The notes below the pieces were generated by a model. That model saw only the letters and a program-made list of their open reading frames with translations. It was not told where the DNA came from and made no database searches. The position numbers were made by a program, and so were the translations under genes. A stretch of 64,000 bases of DNA from Sphingomonas sp. EC-HK361 (lineage in GTDB: Bacteria > Pseudomonadota > Alphaproteobacteria > Sphingomonadales > Sphingomonadaceae), in assembly GCF_902498785.1 (NCBI RefSeq), contig NZ_LR701493.1, positions 419,459 to 483,458 of the forward strand. The letters run 5' to 3'. Positions 36,196-44,908 of this stretch are shown in pieces (the stretch's first letter is position 1; each line of letters starts with the position of its first letter).

Positions 36196-37307
36196 GCCGA
36201 TGCCCTCAGAAAGCCATCGACGACCCGGTTCATCTCCGGTGCGTCGAGCAGGAAGGCATCGTGTCCGTAAGGGCTCGAGAGTTCGACGAAACTCACGGGC
36301 GCGCCGGCGGCGTTGAGCGCCTGGACGATCACGCGCGATTCTGCGGTCGGGTAGAGCCAGTCGGTATCGAAGCTGACGAGGCAGAAGCGTGCCTTCGTGG
36401 CGCGAAAGGCGTTGGCGAGGTGCCCGCCATGTTCTTCGGCGAGATCGAAATAATCCATCGCGCGGGTGATATAGAGATAGCTGTTGGCGTCGAACCGATC
36501 GGTGAAGGTCAGCCCCTGGTGCCGCAGATAGCTTTCGACCTGGAAGTCGGCGTCGAAGCCGAAGGTCTTGGCGTGCCGCGCCTGCAGGCGGCGACCGAAC
36601 TTCTCGGTCAGCCCGGCCTCCGACAGATAGGTGATGTGTGCCGCCATCCGTGCGACGGCGAGGCCCGCGGTCGGCGCCTCACCGGCGTAATAGTCGCCGC
36701 CGCGCCACTGAGGATCGGCCATGACCGCCTGCCGCCCGACTTCGTGGAACGCGATGTTCTGCGCGGTGTGGCGCGCGGTCGAGGCGATGACGACCGCGGC
36801 ACGCACGCGGTCGGGAAAGGTCGCCGGCCAGCTGAGCGCCTGCATGCCCCCCATCGATCCGCCGACGACCGCGCGGAGCATCCGGACGCCGAGATGGTCG
36901 AGCAACGCCGCCTGCGCGCGCACCATGTCGCGGATGGTGATGACCGGGAAGGTCATGGCATAGGGCTTGCCCGTCGCCGGATCGATCGAGGCGGGGCCGG
37001 ACGATCCCATGCAGCTGCCGATGACATTTGCGCACACGATGAAATGCCGCGCGGGGTCGATCGGCTTGCCTTCGCCGACCATCCGCGTCCACCAGCCCGG
37101 CTTGCCGGTGCGCGGATGCGCGGAGGCAACATGCTGATCGCCGGTCAGCGCGTGGCAGATGAGGATCGCGTTGCCGCCGTCCGCACCCAGCGTGCCATAG
37201 GTTTCGTAACCGATTTCCAGCTGCGCGAGGCTGCCCCCGCCATCGAGCGCGAACGGCCCGGGCAGGACGACGTGGCGGGCAGGGCCGAAACGCTGGTTGT
37301 CGGACAT
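36192..37307 (-). CDS. metX: Homoserine O-acetyltransferase MetX
   Basis: A 371-residue alpha/beta hydrolase-fold acyltransferase. The nucleophile elbow is [12 protein letters not shown] with Ser151; [14 protein letters not shown] and the late Asp/His region ([21 protein letters not shown]) complete the triad. It acylates homoserine as the first committed step of methionine synthesis. Acetyl- and succinyl-specific forms share this fold, so the donor is not certain. It is the first gene of metX-GNAT-metW and is divergent from hisC with 95 bp between; I saw no SAM-II riboswitch in that gap. Confidence 0.92.
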   Translation of the reverse strand: MSDNQRFGPARHVVLPGPFALDGGGSLAQLEIGYETYGTLGADGGNAILICHALTGDQHVASAHPRTGKPGWWTRMVGEGKPIDPARHFIVCANVIGSCMGSSGPASIDPATGKPYAMTFPVITIRDMVRAQAALLDHLGVRMLRAVVGGSMGGMQALSWPATFPDRVRAAVVIASTARHTAQNIAFHEVGRQAVMADPQWRGGDYYAGEAPTAGLAVARMAAHITYLSEAGLTEKFGRRLQARHAKTFGFDADFQVESYLRHQGLTFTDRFDANSYLYITRAMDYFDLAEEHGGHLANAFRATKARFCLVSFDTDWLYPTAESRVIVQALNAAGAPVSFVELSSPYGHDAFLLDAPEMNRVVDGFLRASA

Positions 37308-37402
37308 GATCGCGGGCTAGCGAGGTTGGTCTTGCTCCACAACCGTGCCGGCATGGACGGCATCGCTCGACAGCGACGGACGAGGGAAGCTAAGGCGCGG
37401 GG

Positions 37403-38503
37403 ATGAACGCACCGCAGCCCAAGAAATGGATCATGGACATCGCGCCCTATATTCCGGGCCGATCCACCACCGATGACGGCCGCAAGGTCGCCAAGCTCTC
37501 GTCGAACGAGAATCCGCTCGGCACCTCGCCCCGCGCGCGCGAAGCGTTCGCCTCGGCCGCGAACGAGCTGGAGCGCTATCCCGATGCCTCCGGCGCGATC
37601 GTGCGCGAGGCAATCGCGGCGAAATACGATCTCGATCCGGCGCGGATTATCTACGGCAACGGCTCGGACGAGGTCCTGCACCTCGCGGCTGGTGCCTATG
37701 CCGGGGCGGGCGACGAGATCATCTTCGTGAAATACGGCTTTGCGGTGTACGAGATCGCGACGCGACGCGTCGGCGCCGTGCCCGTCATCGCGCCGGACGC
37801 GGATTATGCGACCGACGTCGATTCGGTGCTCGCCAGCGTCACCGACAGGACGCGCATCGTCTTCATCGCAAACCCCAACAACCCGACCGGCACCTTTGCG
37901 CCGCGCGCCGAGATCGCGCGTCTGCATGCAGGCCTGCCGGCGCACGTCCTGCTCGTCCTCGATCAGGCTTATGCCGAATATCTGGGCGCGGCGGACGACG
38001 ATGGCGGGATGGACCTGGCGAAGACCGCGACGAACGTCCTCGTCACGCGCACCTTCTCCAAGATCCACGGACTTGCCGCGGAGCGCATCGGCTGGGGCTA
38101 TGCGCACGTCGACATCATCCAGGCGATGCACCGCATCCGCCTGCCGTTCAGCATCACGATCGCGGGGCAGCGCGCGGCGGTCGCGGCACTGGTTGACGAC
38201 GCTTTCGTCGCCCACACCCGCGATCACAACGCGACGTGGCGCGCGTGGTTCGTGGACGAGATCGCGAAGCTGGGCAATGGCGGGCTGCGCGCGATCCCCA
38301 GCCAGGCGAACTTCGTGCTCGTGGTGTTCGAGGGCACGCTGACCGCCGAGACGGCCTATAAGGGCCTGATGGACGCCGGCTATATCGTCCGCTGGCTGCC
38401 GGGGCAGGGCCTGGCGCAGGGGCTGCGCATCACGATCGGCACCGAAGCGGAAACGCGCGGCGTCGCGGCGGCGCTGCGCACCTTGGTCGAGCAGGCGGGG
38501 TGA
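37403..38503 (+). CDS. hisC: Histidinol-phosphate/aromatic aminotransferase
   Basis: A 366-residue class I/II PLP enzyme of the HisC type. It has [13 protein letters not shown], the [11 protein letters not shown] phosphate region, NPNNPTGTF, the Asp-x-Ala-Tyr DQAYAEY and the PLP lysine in [16 protein letters not shown]. HisC makes histidinol phosphate; coupled copies can also transaminate prephenate or hydroxyphenylpyruvate. It overlaps the tyrA start by four bases, the same arrangement as hisH-tyrC in Zymomonas mobilis, which favours a dual or aromatic role. Confidence 0.92.
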   Translation: MNAPQPKKWIMDIAPYIPGRSTTDDGRKVAKLSSNENPLGTSPRAREAFASAANELERYPDASGAIVREAIAAKYDLDPARIIYGNGSDEVLHLAAGAYAGAGDEIIFVKYGFAVYEIATRRVGAVPVIAPDADYATDVDSVLASVTDRTRIVFIANPNNPTGTFAPRAEIARLHAGLPAHVLLVLDQAYAEYLGAADDDGGMDLAKTATNVLVTRTFSKIHGLAAERIGWGYAHVDIIQAMHRIRLPFSITIAGQRAAVAALVDDAFVAHTRDHNATWRAWFVDEIAKLGNGGLRAIPSQANFVLVVFEGTLTAETAYKGLMDAGYIVRWLPGQGLAQGLRITIGTEAETRGVAAALRTLVEQAG

Positions 38504-39411
38504 CGCCGCCCTTCGCGCAGGTTGCGGTCATCGGGCTTGGGCTGATCGGCTCCTCGATCGCGCGCGCGGTGAAGGCGGCGACGCCGGACGTGCGGGTCAC
38601 CGGGTTCGATGCCGATGCGGGCGTGCGCGAAACCGCGCGGCGGATCGCGCTGTGCGACGCAGTGGCCGAGAGCGCGGGGGAAGCGGTTGCAGCAGCCGAT
38701 CTCGTCATCCTGTGCGTGCCGGTGGGCGCGATGGGCGCCGCAGCGGCGTCGCTTGCGGATCATCTGCCTGCGCACGCGGTCGTCAGCGATGTCGGCAGCT
38801 GCAAGGCGTCGGTCGCCGACGCGCTGCGCGCCGCACTGCCGGGGGTCGAGGTCGTCCCCGCGCATCCCGTCGCGGGCACCGAGCAGAGCGGCCCGGAGGC
38901 CGGATTCGCGACGCTCTTCCACCGCCGCTGGTGCATCGTCACCCCGCCCGAGGGGGCCGATGCGGGCGCCGTCGCCAGGGTCGAGGCATTCTGGCGCTCG
39001 CTCGGCGCGGAGGTCGAGACGATGGCGCCCGATCATCACGACCGCGTCCTCGCGGTGACCAGCCACCTGCCCCACCTCATCGCCTATACGATCGTCGGCA
39101 CCGCCAGCGACCTCGAGGAAGTGACGCAGAGCGAAGTCATCAAATTCTCCGCCGGCGGCTTTCGCGACTTCACCCGCATCGCCGCATCCGATCCGACGAT
39201 GTGGCGCGACGTGTTCCTGTCGAACCGCGAGGCGGTGCTCGAGATGCTCCAGCGTTTCTCCGAAGACCTGTCGCAACTCCAGCGCGCGATCCGTTGGGGC
39301 GATGGCGACGCGCTGTTCCGTCACTTCACCCAGACCCGCGCGATCCGCCGCGGGATTGTCGAGCAGGGGCAGGACGACGCCGCACCGGATTTCGGGCGGA
39401 CGCACGAATAG
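38500..39411 (+). CDS. tyrA: Prephenate/arogenate dehydrogenase
   Basis: A 303-residue NAD(P)-dependent TyrA. The dinucleotide motif is [15 protein letters not shown], followed by [19 protein letters not shown], the substrate-binding [19 protein letters not shown] and the helical C-terminal domain with [10 protein letters not shown]. It oxidises prephenate or arogenate on the way to tyrosine. GTG 38500 overlaps the hisC stop. No ACT domain is present, so allosteric control by tyrosine through that domain is absent. Confidence 0.94.
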   Translation: MTPPFAQVAVIGLGLIGSSIARAVKAATPDVRVTGFDADAGVRETARRIALCDAVAESAGEAVAAADLVILCVPVGAMGAAAASLADHLPAHAVVSDVGSCKASVADALRAALPGVEVVPAHPVAGTEQSGPEAGFATLFHRRWCIVTPPEGADAGAVARVEAFWRSLGAEVETMAPDHHDRVLAVTSHLPHLIAYTIVGTASDLEEVTQSEVIKFSAGGFRDFTRIAASDPTMWRDVFLSNREAVLEMLQRFSEDLSQLQRAIRWGDGDALFRHFTQTRAIRRGIVEQGQDDAAPDFGRTHE

Positions 39412-39429
39412 CCTTTAGCGATCGCCCGA

Positions 39430-39545
39430 TCCTCCCCTGGAAGGGGAGGTGGCATCGCGCAGCGATGACGGAGGGGTAACACCCTCTCGATAGCGCGATA
39501 CCCCTCCACCAGCTTCGCTGGTCCCCCTCCCCTTGCAGGGGAGGA
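39430..39545. repeat. Multi-hairpin palindromic repeat between tyrA and plsC
   Basis: The ends are matching hairpins, CCTCCCC-tggaa-GGGGAGG and CCTCCCC-ttgca-GGGGAGG. Between them lie CATCGC-gca-GCGATG, a nine-base GGAGGGGTA paired with TACCCCTCC across a spacer, and ACCAGC-ttc-GCTGGT. It fills the gap between convergent genes and may terminate both. No open frame or transposase is present. Confidence 0.78.
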
Positions 39546-39562
39546 CTTTGGGGGCGGTTATC

Positions 39563-40258
39563 TCACCGATCGAGCACGTTGATCGCCGCATGCACGCGCG
39601 CGTCGATCTCCTCGCGCGGCAGGCCCGGTGGAATGACGTCACCGAAGCGAAAGGTGATTACGCCTGCGTGCTTGGCGCCCTTTTTCGGCCAGAGCACGCC
39701 GGTGTCGCACGCGACGGGCACGGTCGGCATTCCGAGCGTCCGGTACAGCCCTGCGAAGCCCGACTTGAGCGGCGGCTGCTCGCCCGGACGCACGCGGGTG
39801 CCCTCGGGAAAGATCAGCACCGACCGCCCCTGTGCCTTCGCCGCCTTGCCCTCGCGCATCATCTGGCGCAGCGCGGTCGCCGACGCGTCGCGGTCGATGA
39901 CCAGCGCGCCGTAGCGCCGCGCCGCCCAGCCCCACACCGGAATGTCAGCCAGCTCCTGCTTCAGGACCATCGCCGGTCCGTCGAGCAGCGCCTGCAATTC
40001 CAGCGTCTCGAACATCGCCTGGTGCTTCGACGCGTACAGCGCCGGACCTTCCGGCCGCTCCCCCTCGATCCGGATGCGGATACCCAGCAGCCAGCGTGCC
40101 GCCCAGCGGTGGAAACGCGTCCAGAAGGTCGCGTGCGCGATGATCGCCTTTTGCCCGAACAGCGCGGAAATGGGCACGGTTCCCACGATCGGGACCGACA
40201 GGCCGTAGAAGACGATGCGGAACGCCAGCGTGCGGACCCACGCGATCGCACCATCCAT
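39563..40258 (-). CDS. plsC: 1-acyl-sn-glycerol-3-phosphate acyltransferase (PlsC family)
   Basis: A 231-residue lysophospholipid acyltransferase. Motif I reads SKHQAMFE (HX4E rather than HX4D), the acceptor-binding motif is LIFPEGTR and YGALVIDRD precedes it. An N-terminal hydrophobic helix anchors it at the inner membrane. It acylates lysophosphatidic acid in phospholipid synthesis. It begins one base after the YdcF-type gene stop and is the last gene of ftsE-ftsX-ydcF-plsC. Confidence 0.9.
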   Translation of the reverse strand: MDGAIAWVRTLAFRIVFYGLSVPIVGTVPISALFGQKAIIAHATFWTRFHRWAARWLLGIRIRIEGERPEGPALYASKHQAMFETLELQALLDGPAMVLKQELADIPVWGWAARRYGALVIDRDASATALRQMMREGKAAKAQGRSVLIFPEGTRVRPGEQPPLKSGFAGLYRTLGMPTVPVACDTGVLWPKKGAKHAGVITFRFGDVIPPGLPREEIDARVHAAINVLDR

Positions 40259-40259
40259 C

Positions 40260-40793
40260 CTACAGGCCGATCCCGAGCCACAGCGCGACGCGGCGCAGCA
40301 GCAGCTTGTTATATTCGTTGATGAGCAGCGCCAGCCGCGGCTCGCTCGCCACCCCGTCTTTCACGATCACTATATCCTTCAGCGCCGACTGGAGTTCCAT
40401 CTTCGCGCGCGCCATGTGCCAGTCCGACGTGACGAGGCGAACCGAGGTGAAACCGTGGTCGTGGACCCAGCGGGCGGTTTCCTCGGCATTGGACCGCGTA
40501 TCGACCGCTTCCGCGCCCAGATCGATGCAACACGCGAAGATCGCCGGCCGCACCTTGTAGGCGAGCGCGAGGTCGATCGGACGGACGCCGGGGCCGACAC
40601 CGGTGACGAGCATGCGCTTCGCCTTCTTCGCCTGGATCATCGCGATCCCGCGGTCGATCCGCCCCGCGCCGCCCGTCGGCACGACGACCGCGTCGGTGAC
40701 GGTCGTGTCGTCCGGCTTCGGCAGAGTCAGCATGAACGCGGCAAAGCCGAGCGCCCAGGCCAGCAGGACGACGCCGATGGTGCGCACGATCAC
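40260..40793 (-). CDS. YdcF/DUF218 family membrane-anchored protein
   Basis: A 177-residue protein with an N-terminal transmembrane anchor (IGVVLLAWALGFAAFMLTL) and a DUF218 domain. Characteristic parts are DAVVVPTGGAGRIDRGIAMI, RMLVTGVGPGV, TRSNAEETARWV and LVTSDWHMARAKMELQ. Related proteins (ElyC, SanA, YdcF) affect envelope integrity. GTG 40793 overlaps the ftsX stop by four bases. Its place between ftsX and plsC suggests an envelope role. Confidence 0.87.
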   Translation of the reverse strand: MIVRTIGVVLLAWALGFAAFMLTLPKPDDTTVTDAVVVPTGGAGRIDRGIAMIQAKKAKRMLVTGVGPGVRPIDLALAYKVRPAIFACCIDLGAEAVDTRSNAEETARWVHDHGFTSVRLVTSDWHMARAKMELQSALKDIVIVKDGVASEPRLALLINEYNKLLLRRVALWLGIGL

Positions 40794-41677
40794 AGCGTGC
40801 GCCTCAGCACCGCAGTCACCGCGATCCGCGCCGACAAGGCCGCGAGCCCGACGAAGAGCAGGGGCAGCAGGGCCAGCGCGACCCATCCCGCGCCGCCGAG
40901 CGTCGCTGCCGACAGCAGGTCCGATCCGACATCGCCGAGCTTGATGCCGAGAACGACGACGACCAGGATCGCGGTCGCCCCGCCGATCGCGCCACCGACC
41001 AGCGCGTCGCGCGCGATGCGCCGCTGGAACAGTCGCGCGACCTGCACGTCGGTGGAGCCGAGCATATGCATGACCTCGATCGTCGGGCGGTGCGCCTCGA
41101 GTCCGGCGCGTGTCGCCAGCACGACGACCGCGGCAGTCGCGCCCGCCATCAGCAGCACGAGCGCGACGGCGAGCAGGGTGACGAAGCGCATCAATCCGCT
41201 GACCGGTGACATCCACGCCTCGTGCGCGTCGATCCGCGCGGCGGGCACCGCGCGGGCGAGCGCGGAGCGGACGCGGGTCAGTGTGGCATCGGACGGATCG
41301 GCGAGATCGACGTCGATCAGTGCGGGCATCGGCAATTCGGGATCGGCGCCGTCACTGCCCAGCCACGGCGACAGCAGGCGCGCGAGCGCAGCGCGATCGA
41401 CCGGGCGGACCGCGGCGACGTCGCGGCTCGCCCGCAGCAATGCCGTGGCGCGCGCGGCCGCGGCATCGCGCTGCGCCGGGTCGGCGATCGCAACCTGCAC
41501 TGTCATGCGCCCCGCGAGTTGCCGGTCGAGCGACCGCGTCGCGCCCCAGGTCGCCAGACCCAGCGCGGCGGCGAGCACCGTCAGGAACAGCATGATCGAC
41601 AGCACCCCGGTCATCGCGCCGGCGCCGTTGGCGGCATCGAGCACGCGTGCGGCATGGGGGCGTCGCGCGCGCCTCAT
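40790..41677 (-). CDS. ftsX: Cell division protein FtsX
   Basis: A 295-residue membrane protein with four transmembrane segments: one near residue 30, then a periplasmic domain of about 120 residues, then three helices (MRFVTLLAVALVLLMAGATAA and two later). It has the TRAGLEAHRPTIEVMHMLGSTD coupling loop seen in FtsX. FtsEX regulates septal murein hydrolases through periplasmic activators. ATG 41677 overlaps the ftsE stop (ATGA). Confidence 0.9.
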   Translation of the reverse strand: MRRARRPHAARVLDAANGAGAMTGVLSIMLFLTVLAAALGLATWGATRSLDRQLAGRMTVQVAIADPAQRDAAAARATALLRASRDVAAVRPVDRAALARLLSPWLGSDGADPELPMPALIDVDLADPSDATLTRVRSALARAVPAARIDAHEAWMSPVSGLMRFVTLLAVALVLLMAGATAAVVVLATRAGLEAHRPTIEVMHMLGSTDVQVARLFQRRIARDALVGGAIGGATAILVVVVLGIKLGDVGSDLLSAATLGGAGWVALALLPLLFVGLAALSARIAVTAVLRRTL

Positions 41678-42381
41678 GCGTCGAGCCTGCGCGGCGGGAA
41701 GCGCAGCGCGCCCGTCGGATCGAGCAGGCGCCCCTTGTCGAGCCGCATCATCTGCGCATTGGGCACGCGGCCGATGATGTGGAGATCGTGGGTCGCTACG
41801 ACGACCGTGGTGCCCAGGCTGTTCAGGGAATCGAACAGATGCATGAGCCGGTCGGCCATTTCCGGATCGACGTTGCCCGTCGGTTCGTCCGCCACGAGGA
41901 TTTCGGGCCGGCCGATGACCGCGCGCGCGATCGCCACGCGCTGCTGCTCCCCGCCGGAGAGCGTCGCCGGAAGCGCCTGCGCACGGTCGCGCAAACCCAC
42001 CCAGGCCAGCATCTCGCGCACCGGCGCCTCGATATCGGCCTCGGGCATGCCGGCGACGCGCAAGGGCAGCGCGACATTGTCGGCGACCGAAAGATGGGGA
42101 ACGAGCCGGAAATCCTGGAAGACAACGCCGATCCGCCGACGAAATCCCGGCAGCCGGCTGCGCGGCAGGAGAACGGCATCCTCGCCGAAGAGCCGGATGA
42201 TGCCGCGGCTGGGGCGCTGGGCGAGGTAGAGGAGCTTCAGCAGCGAAGTCTTGCCCGCGCCGCTCGCGCCGGTGAGGAAGTAGAAGGTGCCGGACGCGAG
42301 CGTGAACGAGATATCCGACAGCGTTTCCGCGCCCGTGTCGTAGCGCAGCCCCACATTTTCGAACTGCACGATATTCGCCAC
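41674..42381 (-). CDS. ftsE: Cell division ATP-binding protein FtsE
   Basis: A 235-residue ABC ATPase. Walker A is TGASGAGKTS, the Q-loop VVFQDFRLVPHL, the signature LSGGEQQRVAIARA, Walker B ILVADEPTGNVD and the H-loop VVVATHDLHI. It forms the FtsEX complex. GTG 42381 is chosen since the conserved sequence starts there and GGGAG lies about ten bases upstream; an ATG at 42438 would add 19 unrelated Arg/Gly-rich residues. First gene of a four-gene operon, divergent from the zinc-ribbon gene. Confidence 0.92.
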   Translation of the reverse strand: MANIVQFENVGLRYDTGAETLSDISFTLASGTFYFLTGASGAGKTSLLKLLYLAQRPSRGIIRLFGEDAVLLPRSRLPGFRRRIGVVFQDFRLVPHLSVADNVALPLRVAGMPEADIEAPVREMLAWVGLRDRAQALPATLSGGEQQRVAIARAVIGRPEILVADEPTGNVDPEMADRLMHLFDSLNSLGTTVVVATHDLHIIGRVPNAQMMRLDKGRLLDPTGALRFPPRRLDA

Positions 42382-42590
42382 TGCGCGCCTGCGCTCCCCG
42401 CCCCGACCCCGGTCTTGCCCCGGTCCTCGCCACGCCATCGCATGACAGGCGCGCGCGCTTCAAGCGTGGTGATCGAGGGCACGCTTGCCACAGGGTCACG
42501 CGGCGTGCTTAGAATCGCGGGTTAACCGGGTTTTACGCGGCGGGGGGTCCGCAGCGGGTTGGCCCGGCCAGTCGTGAAGCGTGCGAGACC

Positions 42591-43355
42591 ATGATCCTCG
42601 AATGCCCGGAGTGCCATACCCGCTATCTCGTTCCCGACACGGCGATCGGTGCGGACGGGCGCACGGTGCGCTGCGCGACATGCAAGCATAGCTGGTTCCA
42701 GACGCCGGCGGGCTTTTCCGCGCCGATCGACGCGCCGGTCGAACCTGAACCGATCCCGTCGGCTCCCGCGACGTCGGGGGAGGTCGAAGACCGGGCGGGG
42801 TCCCGCGCCGACGCGCGACCGGCGTCGGTCATCCCACCCGCGCCGCAGGTTGCCGCGTTTGCGGGCGCCGAACCCGCTGCCGCCGATTATGACGCCTTCG
42901 CCCACCGCGCGCCGTTTCGCGCGCGGCGCAATCCTGCGCGCCTCTGGACGATCGCCGCGATTGCCGCGGCCGTGTTCATGGTCGTCGCTGCCGGCGCGAT
43001 CCTGTGGTCCGGCGCGCCAGGGCTGCTCCAGCGCATCGGCATCCCCGTGGGCAGCGGGGAAAACCCGCTGAAGCTGGTGAACAACCCGATCGAGCGGCGC
43101 GAGCTCGCCAATGGCAGCGAGCTGTTCGCGATCAGCGGTCGCGTCATCAACCCGTCTGGCAGCCGCCAGCGCGTGCCCGATATCCGCGCCGATCTGAAGG
43201 ACGCCTCGAACCGCACGGTGTTCAGCTGGACGATCACCCCCGAGCAGCGGACGCTGGGGCCGGGTGGAACGATCGACTTCAACTCCGCGAAGCTCGACGT
43301 GCCGGCAAACTCGAAACAGCTCGAGCTCAGCTTCGCCGGCGAAAACGCCAGCTGA
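42591..43355 (+). CDS. MJ0042-type zinc-ribbon membrane protein
   Basis: A 254-residue protein. The N-terminal zinc ribbon is ILECPECHTRYLVP...VRCATCKHSWFQ, with four cysteines in two CxxC pairs. A Pro/Ala-rich linker leads to one transmembrane helix (about 120-142) and a C-terminal periplasmic beta domain with ELFAISGRVINPSGSRQRVPDIRADL, as in DUF3426-type proteins. Function is unknown. It is divergent from ftsE across about 210 bp and precedes a tRNA gene. Confidence 0.85.
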   Translation: MILECPECHTRYLVPDTAIGADGRTVRCATCKHSWFQTPAGFSAPIDAPVEPEPIPSAPATSGEVEDRAGSRADARPASVIPPAPQVAAFAGAEPAAADYDAFAHRAPFRARRNPARLWTIAAIAAAVFMVVAAGAILWSGAPGLLQRIGIPVGSGENPLKLVNNPIERRELANGSELFAISGRVINPSGSRQRVPDIRADLKDASNRTVFSWTITPEQRTLGPGGTIDFNSAKLDVPANSKQLELSFAGENAS

Positions 43356-43446
43356 TTCGCAAATGCGGGCATTGCCAGCCCCGAAACGCTTTGCTAGGGG
43401 CGCTCGCCTACCAGCTGCCGGGGCGTGAACCGGTAGTTCTTCGAGT

Positions 43447-43533
43447 GCGGTCGTGGCGGAACTGGTAGACGCGCAACGTTGAGGTCGTTGTGGCCGAAAG
43501 GCCGTGGAAGTTCGAGTCTTCTCGACCGCACCA
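43447..43533 (+). tRNA. tRNA-Leu (GAG anticodon)
   Basis: An 87-nt tRNA with a long variable arm. The acceptor stem GCGGTCG pairs with CGACCGC; the anticodon stem CAACG/CGTTG holds the loop TTGAGGT with anticodon GAG; the variable arm is TGGCCGAAAGGCCGT; the T arm contains GTTCGAGTC. The CCA end is encoded. It reads CUC and CUU leucine codons. Confidence 0.95.
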
Positions 43534-43984
43534 TTCCCGAGCAAAAGAGGGCACCGCCCGCTTTCGGGCGCGGTCGTGTGTGACCTGGGCATGTTCGAAT
43601 GCAGCCCGGGTTCGCGAAAATGCGGACAGCGTCCGTCGAAAGTTCGACCCTGTCGACCGGAAAAGCAATATCGGCGGGTCTGAAATCAGGATCGCCGCGC
43701 CGGCGTCTGTCGCTCGGTCTCCATCCGAATTGACGAACCATCGTGGGCGTGATCTTGCGTTTCGAGATACGATCATGGCTGTGCGCGCCCAATTTCTGCG
43801 GCCGCTTTCGCCCCGCCGCGCGATAGCCCGGCGATGCGATGGCTGGAACGACGCATATCGGCTTTCGCATCGTCCACGCGAACCCGCGCATTTGAATCGC
43901 GCGGTCGCGGATATGCGTGATTTACACAAATGAACTTTTGCTCGGGGTGCGTGAGCGCGTGGCGCGCCCGAACAGAGGGTGAGG
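43534..43984. other. Gene-free stretch after the tRNA
   Basis: About 450 bp with no gene I can support. Just past the tRNA is a small hairpin CGCCCG-cttt-CGGGCG (43556-43571), a possible weak terminator. Short open frames on both strands show no family resemblance. Base composition seems slightly less GC-rich than the neighbours. I found no second copy of the tRNA 3' end and no integrase remnant. Confidence 0.5.
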
Positions 43985-44908
43985 TCACGGCGTCGCAGAA
44001 AGCTCGTCATGCGCGACGCGTTGCAACGCGACCGCATCCCTAGGTGAGATGCCGAGTTCGTCGGCGGCGCGCTCGGCGGCACCGAGCGACATCGGGTCAC
44101 GCCCGGTGATCCGCCCGAAGACGACCAGCGCCTCGAGATAATAGCCGTGGATGCTGGCGTGATATTGGTCGTAGGTCCACAGATCGACCTGGCCGTAGCT
44201 GATGCCGTCATACGGATCGGGGTCCGCCACGCCCGTCGCGAACGCGCGGTTCCAGGCCTGTCCCACCGGCAGGACGCCCGCGACCGCCGGCGTTGCGGCG
44301 CGGGCACGATCGGCGGCGGCGCGCAGGTCGGTCGCCATCACGCTGACCGGCTGGCGATACCAGTGGCCGGTCGGGCGATAGGTTTCGTCGGCGCGGGTCC
44401 AGGTCGCCATCAGTTCGATCCGCACCGCCGGATTGCGCGCGGTGAACAGCCGCGCCAGGCGGCCGACATCAGCGATATAGTCGGTGTCGTCGCCGGGCTT
44501 CTTGCGGTTGAGCGTGCTCAGCTCCTGCAGCACCACCACGTCCCACGCCCGGTCGAGGCGCTGCCGCCGCTCGTCATAGTGGAAGCCCAGCGTTTTGCCG
44601 CCCTGCGTCTCCAGGCTGACGGCGTAGTCGAGTCCCGCTTCCTCGGTGAAGGTCTTGAACAGCGCGGGCACCCCGCCATAGCCATCGCCATTGAGGTCGG
44701 TCACGCTCGCGGCGTGCCAGTTGCGCACCGCCGAATGCGCGCCCTGGGTGAAGCTGTTGCCGACGAACAGGATCGTGCGGGCCGGGGCCGCGACACCAGG
44801 AGCGGCGATCGGCGGGACGGCCGGCGGGACGGCCGGCGCGTCCTGGGCGGTCGCCGGGGTCGCAATGGTCAGCGCGATGGCGATCAGCGGGATATGGCGC
44901 CAGTTCAT
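43985..44908 (-). CDS. Periplasmic SGNH/GDSL-type hydrolase
   Basis: A 307-residue exported hydrolase. The signal peptide (IALTIATPATA) ends near residue 21, followed by a Pro/Ala linker. Block I is TILFVGNSFTQG with likely nucleophile Ser52; the terminal block is TYDQYHASIHG with Asp247 and His250. DVVVLQELSTLNRKK fits the middle block. It resembles DUF4886-type SGNH proteins and should cleave an ester or similar bond in the periplasm. The start ATG shares one base with the stop of the TonB receptor gene, so the two are translationally coupled. The substrate is unknown. Confidence 0.82.
   Translation of the reverse strand: MNWRHIPLIAIALTIATPATAQDAPAVPPAVPPIAAPGVAAPARTILFVGNSFTQGAHSAVRNWHAASVTDLNGDGYGGVPALFKTFTEEAGLDYAVSLETQGGKTLGFHYDERRQRLDRAWDVVVLQELSTLNRKKPGDDTDYIADVGRLARLFTARNPAVRIELMATWTRADETYRPTGHWYRQPVSVMATDLRAAADRARAATPAVAGVLPVGQAWNRAFATGVADPDPYDGISYGQVDLWTYDQYHASIHGYYLEALVVFGRITGRDPMSLGAAERAADELGISPRDAVALQRVAHDELSATP

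Noticed and set aside
37308-37402. SAM-II riboswitch before metX
   Set aside because: The expected pseudoknot consensus is not present in the 95-bp gap.
43534-43984. Attachment-site duplication or integrase remnant next to tRNA-Leu
   Set aside because: No second copy of the tRNA 3' end and no integrase-like translation were found.
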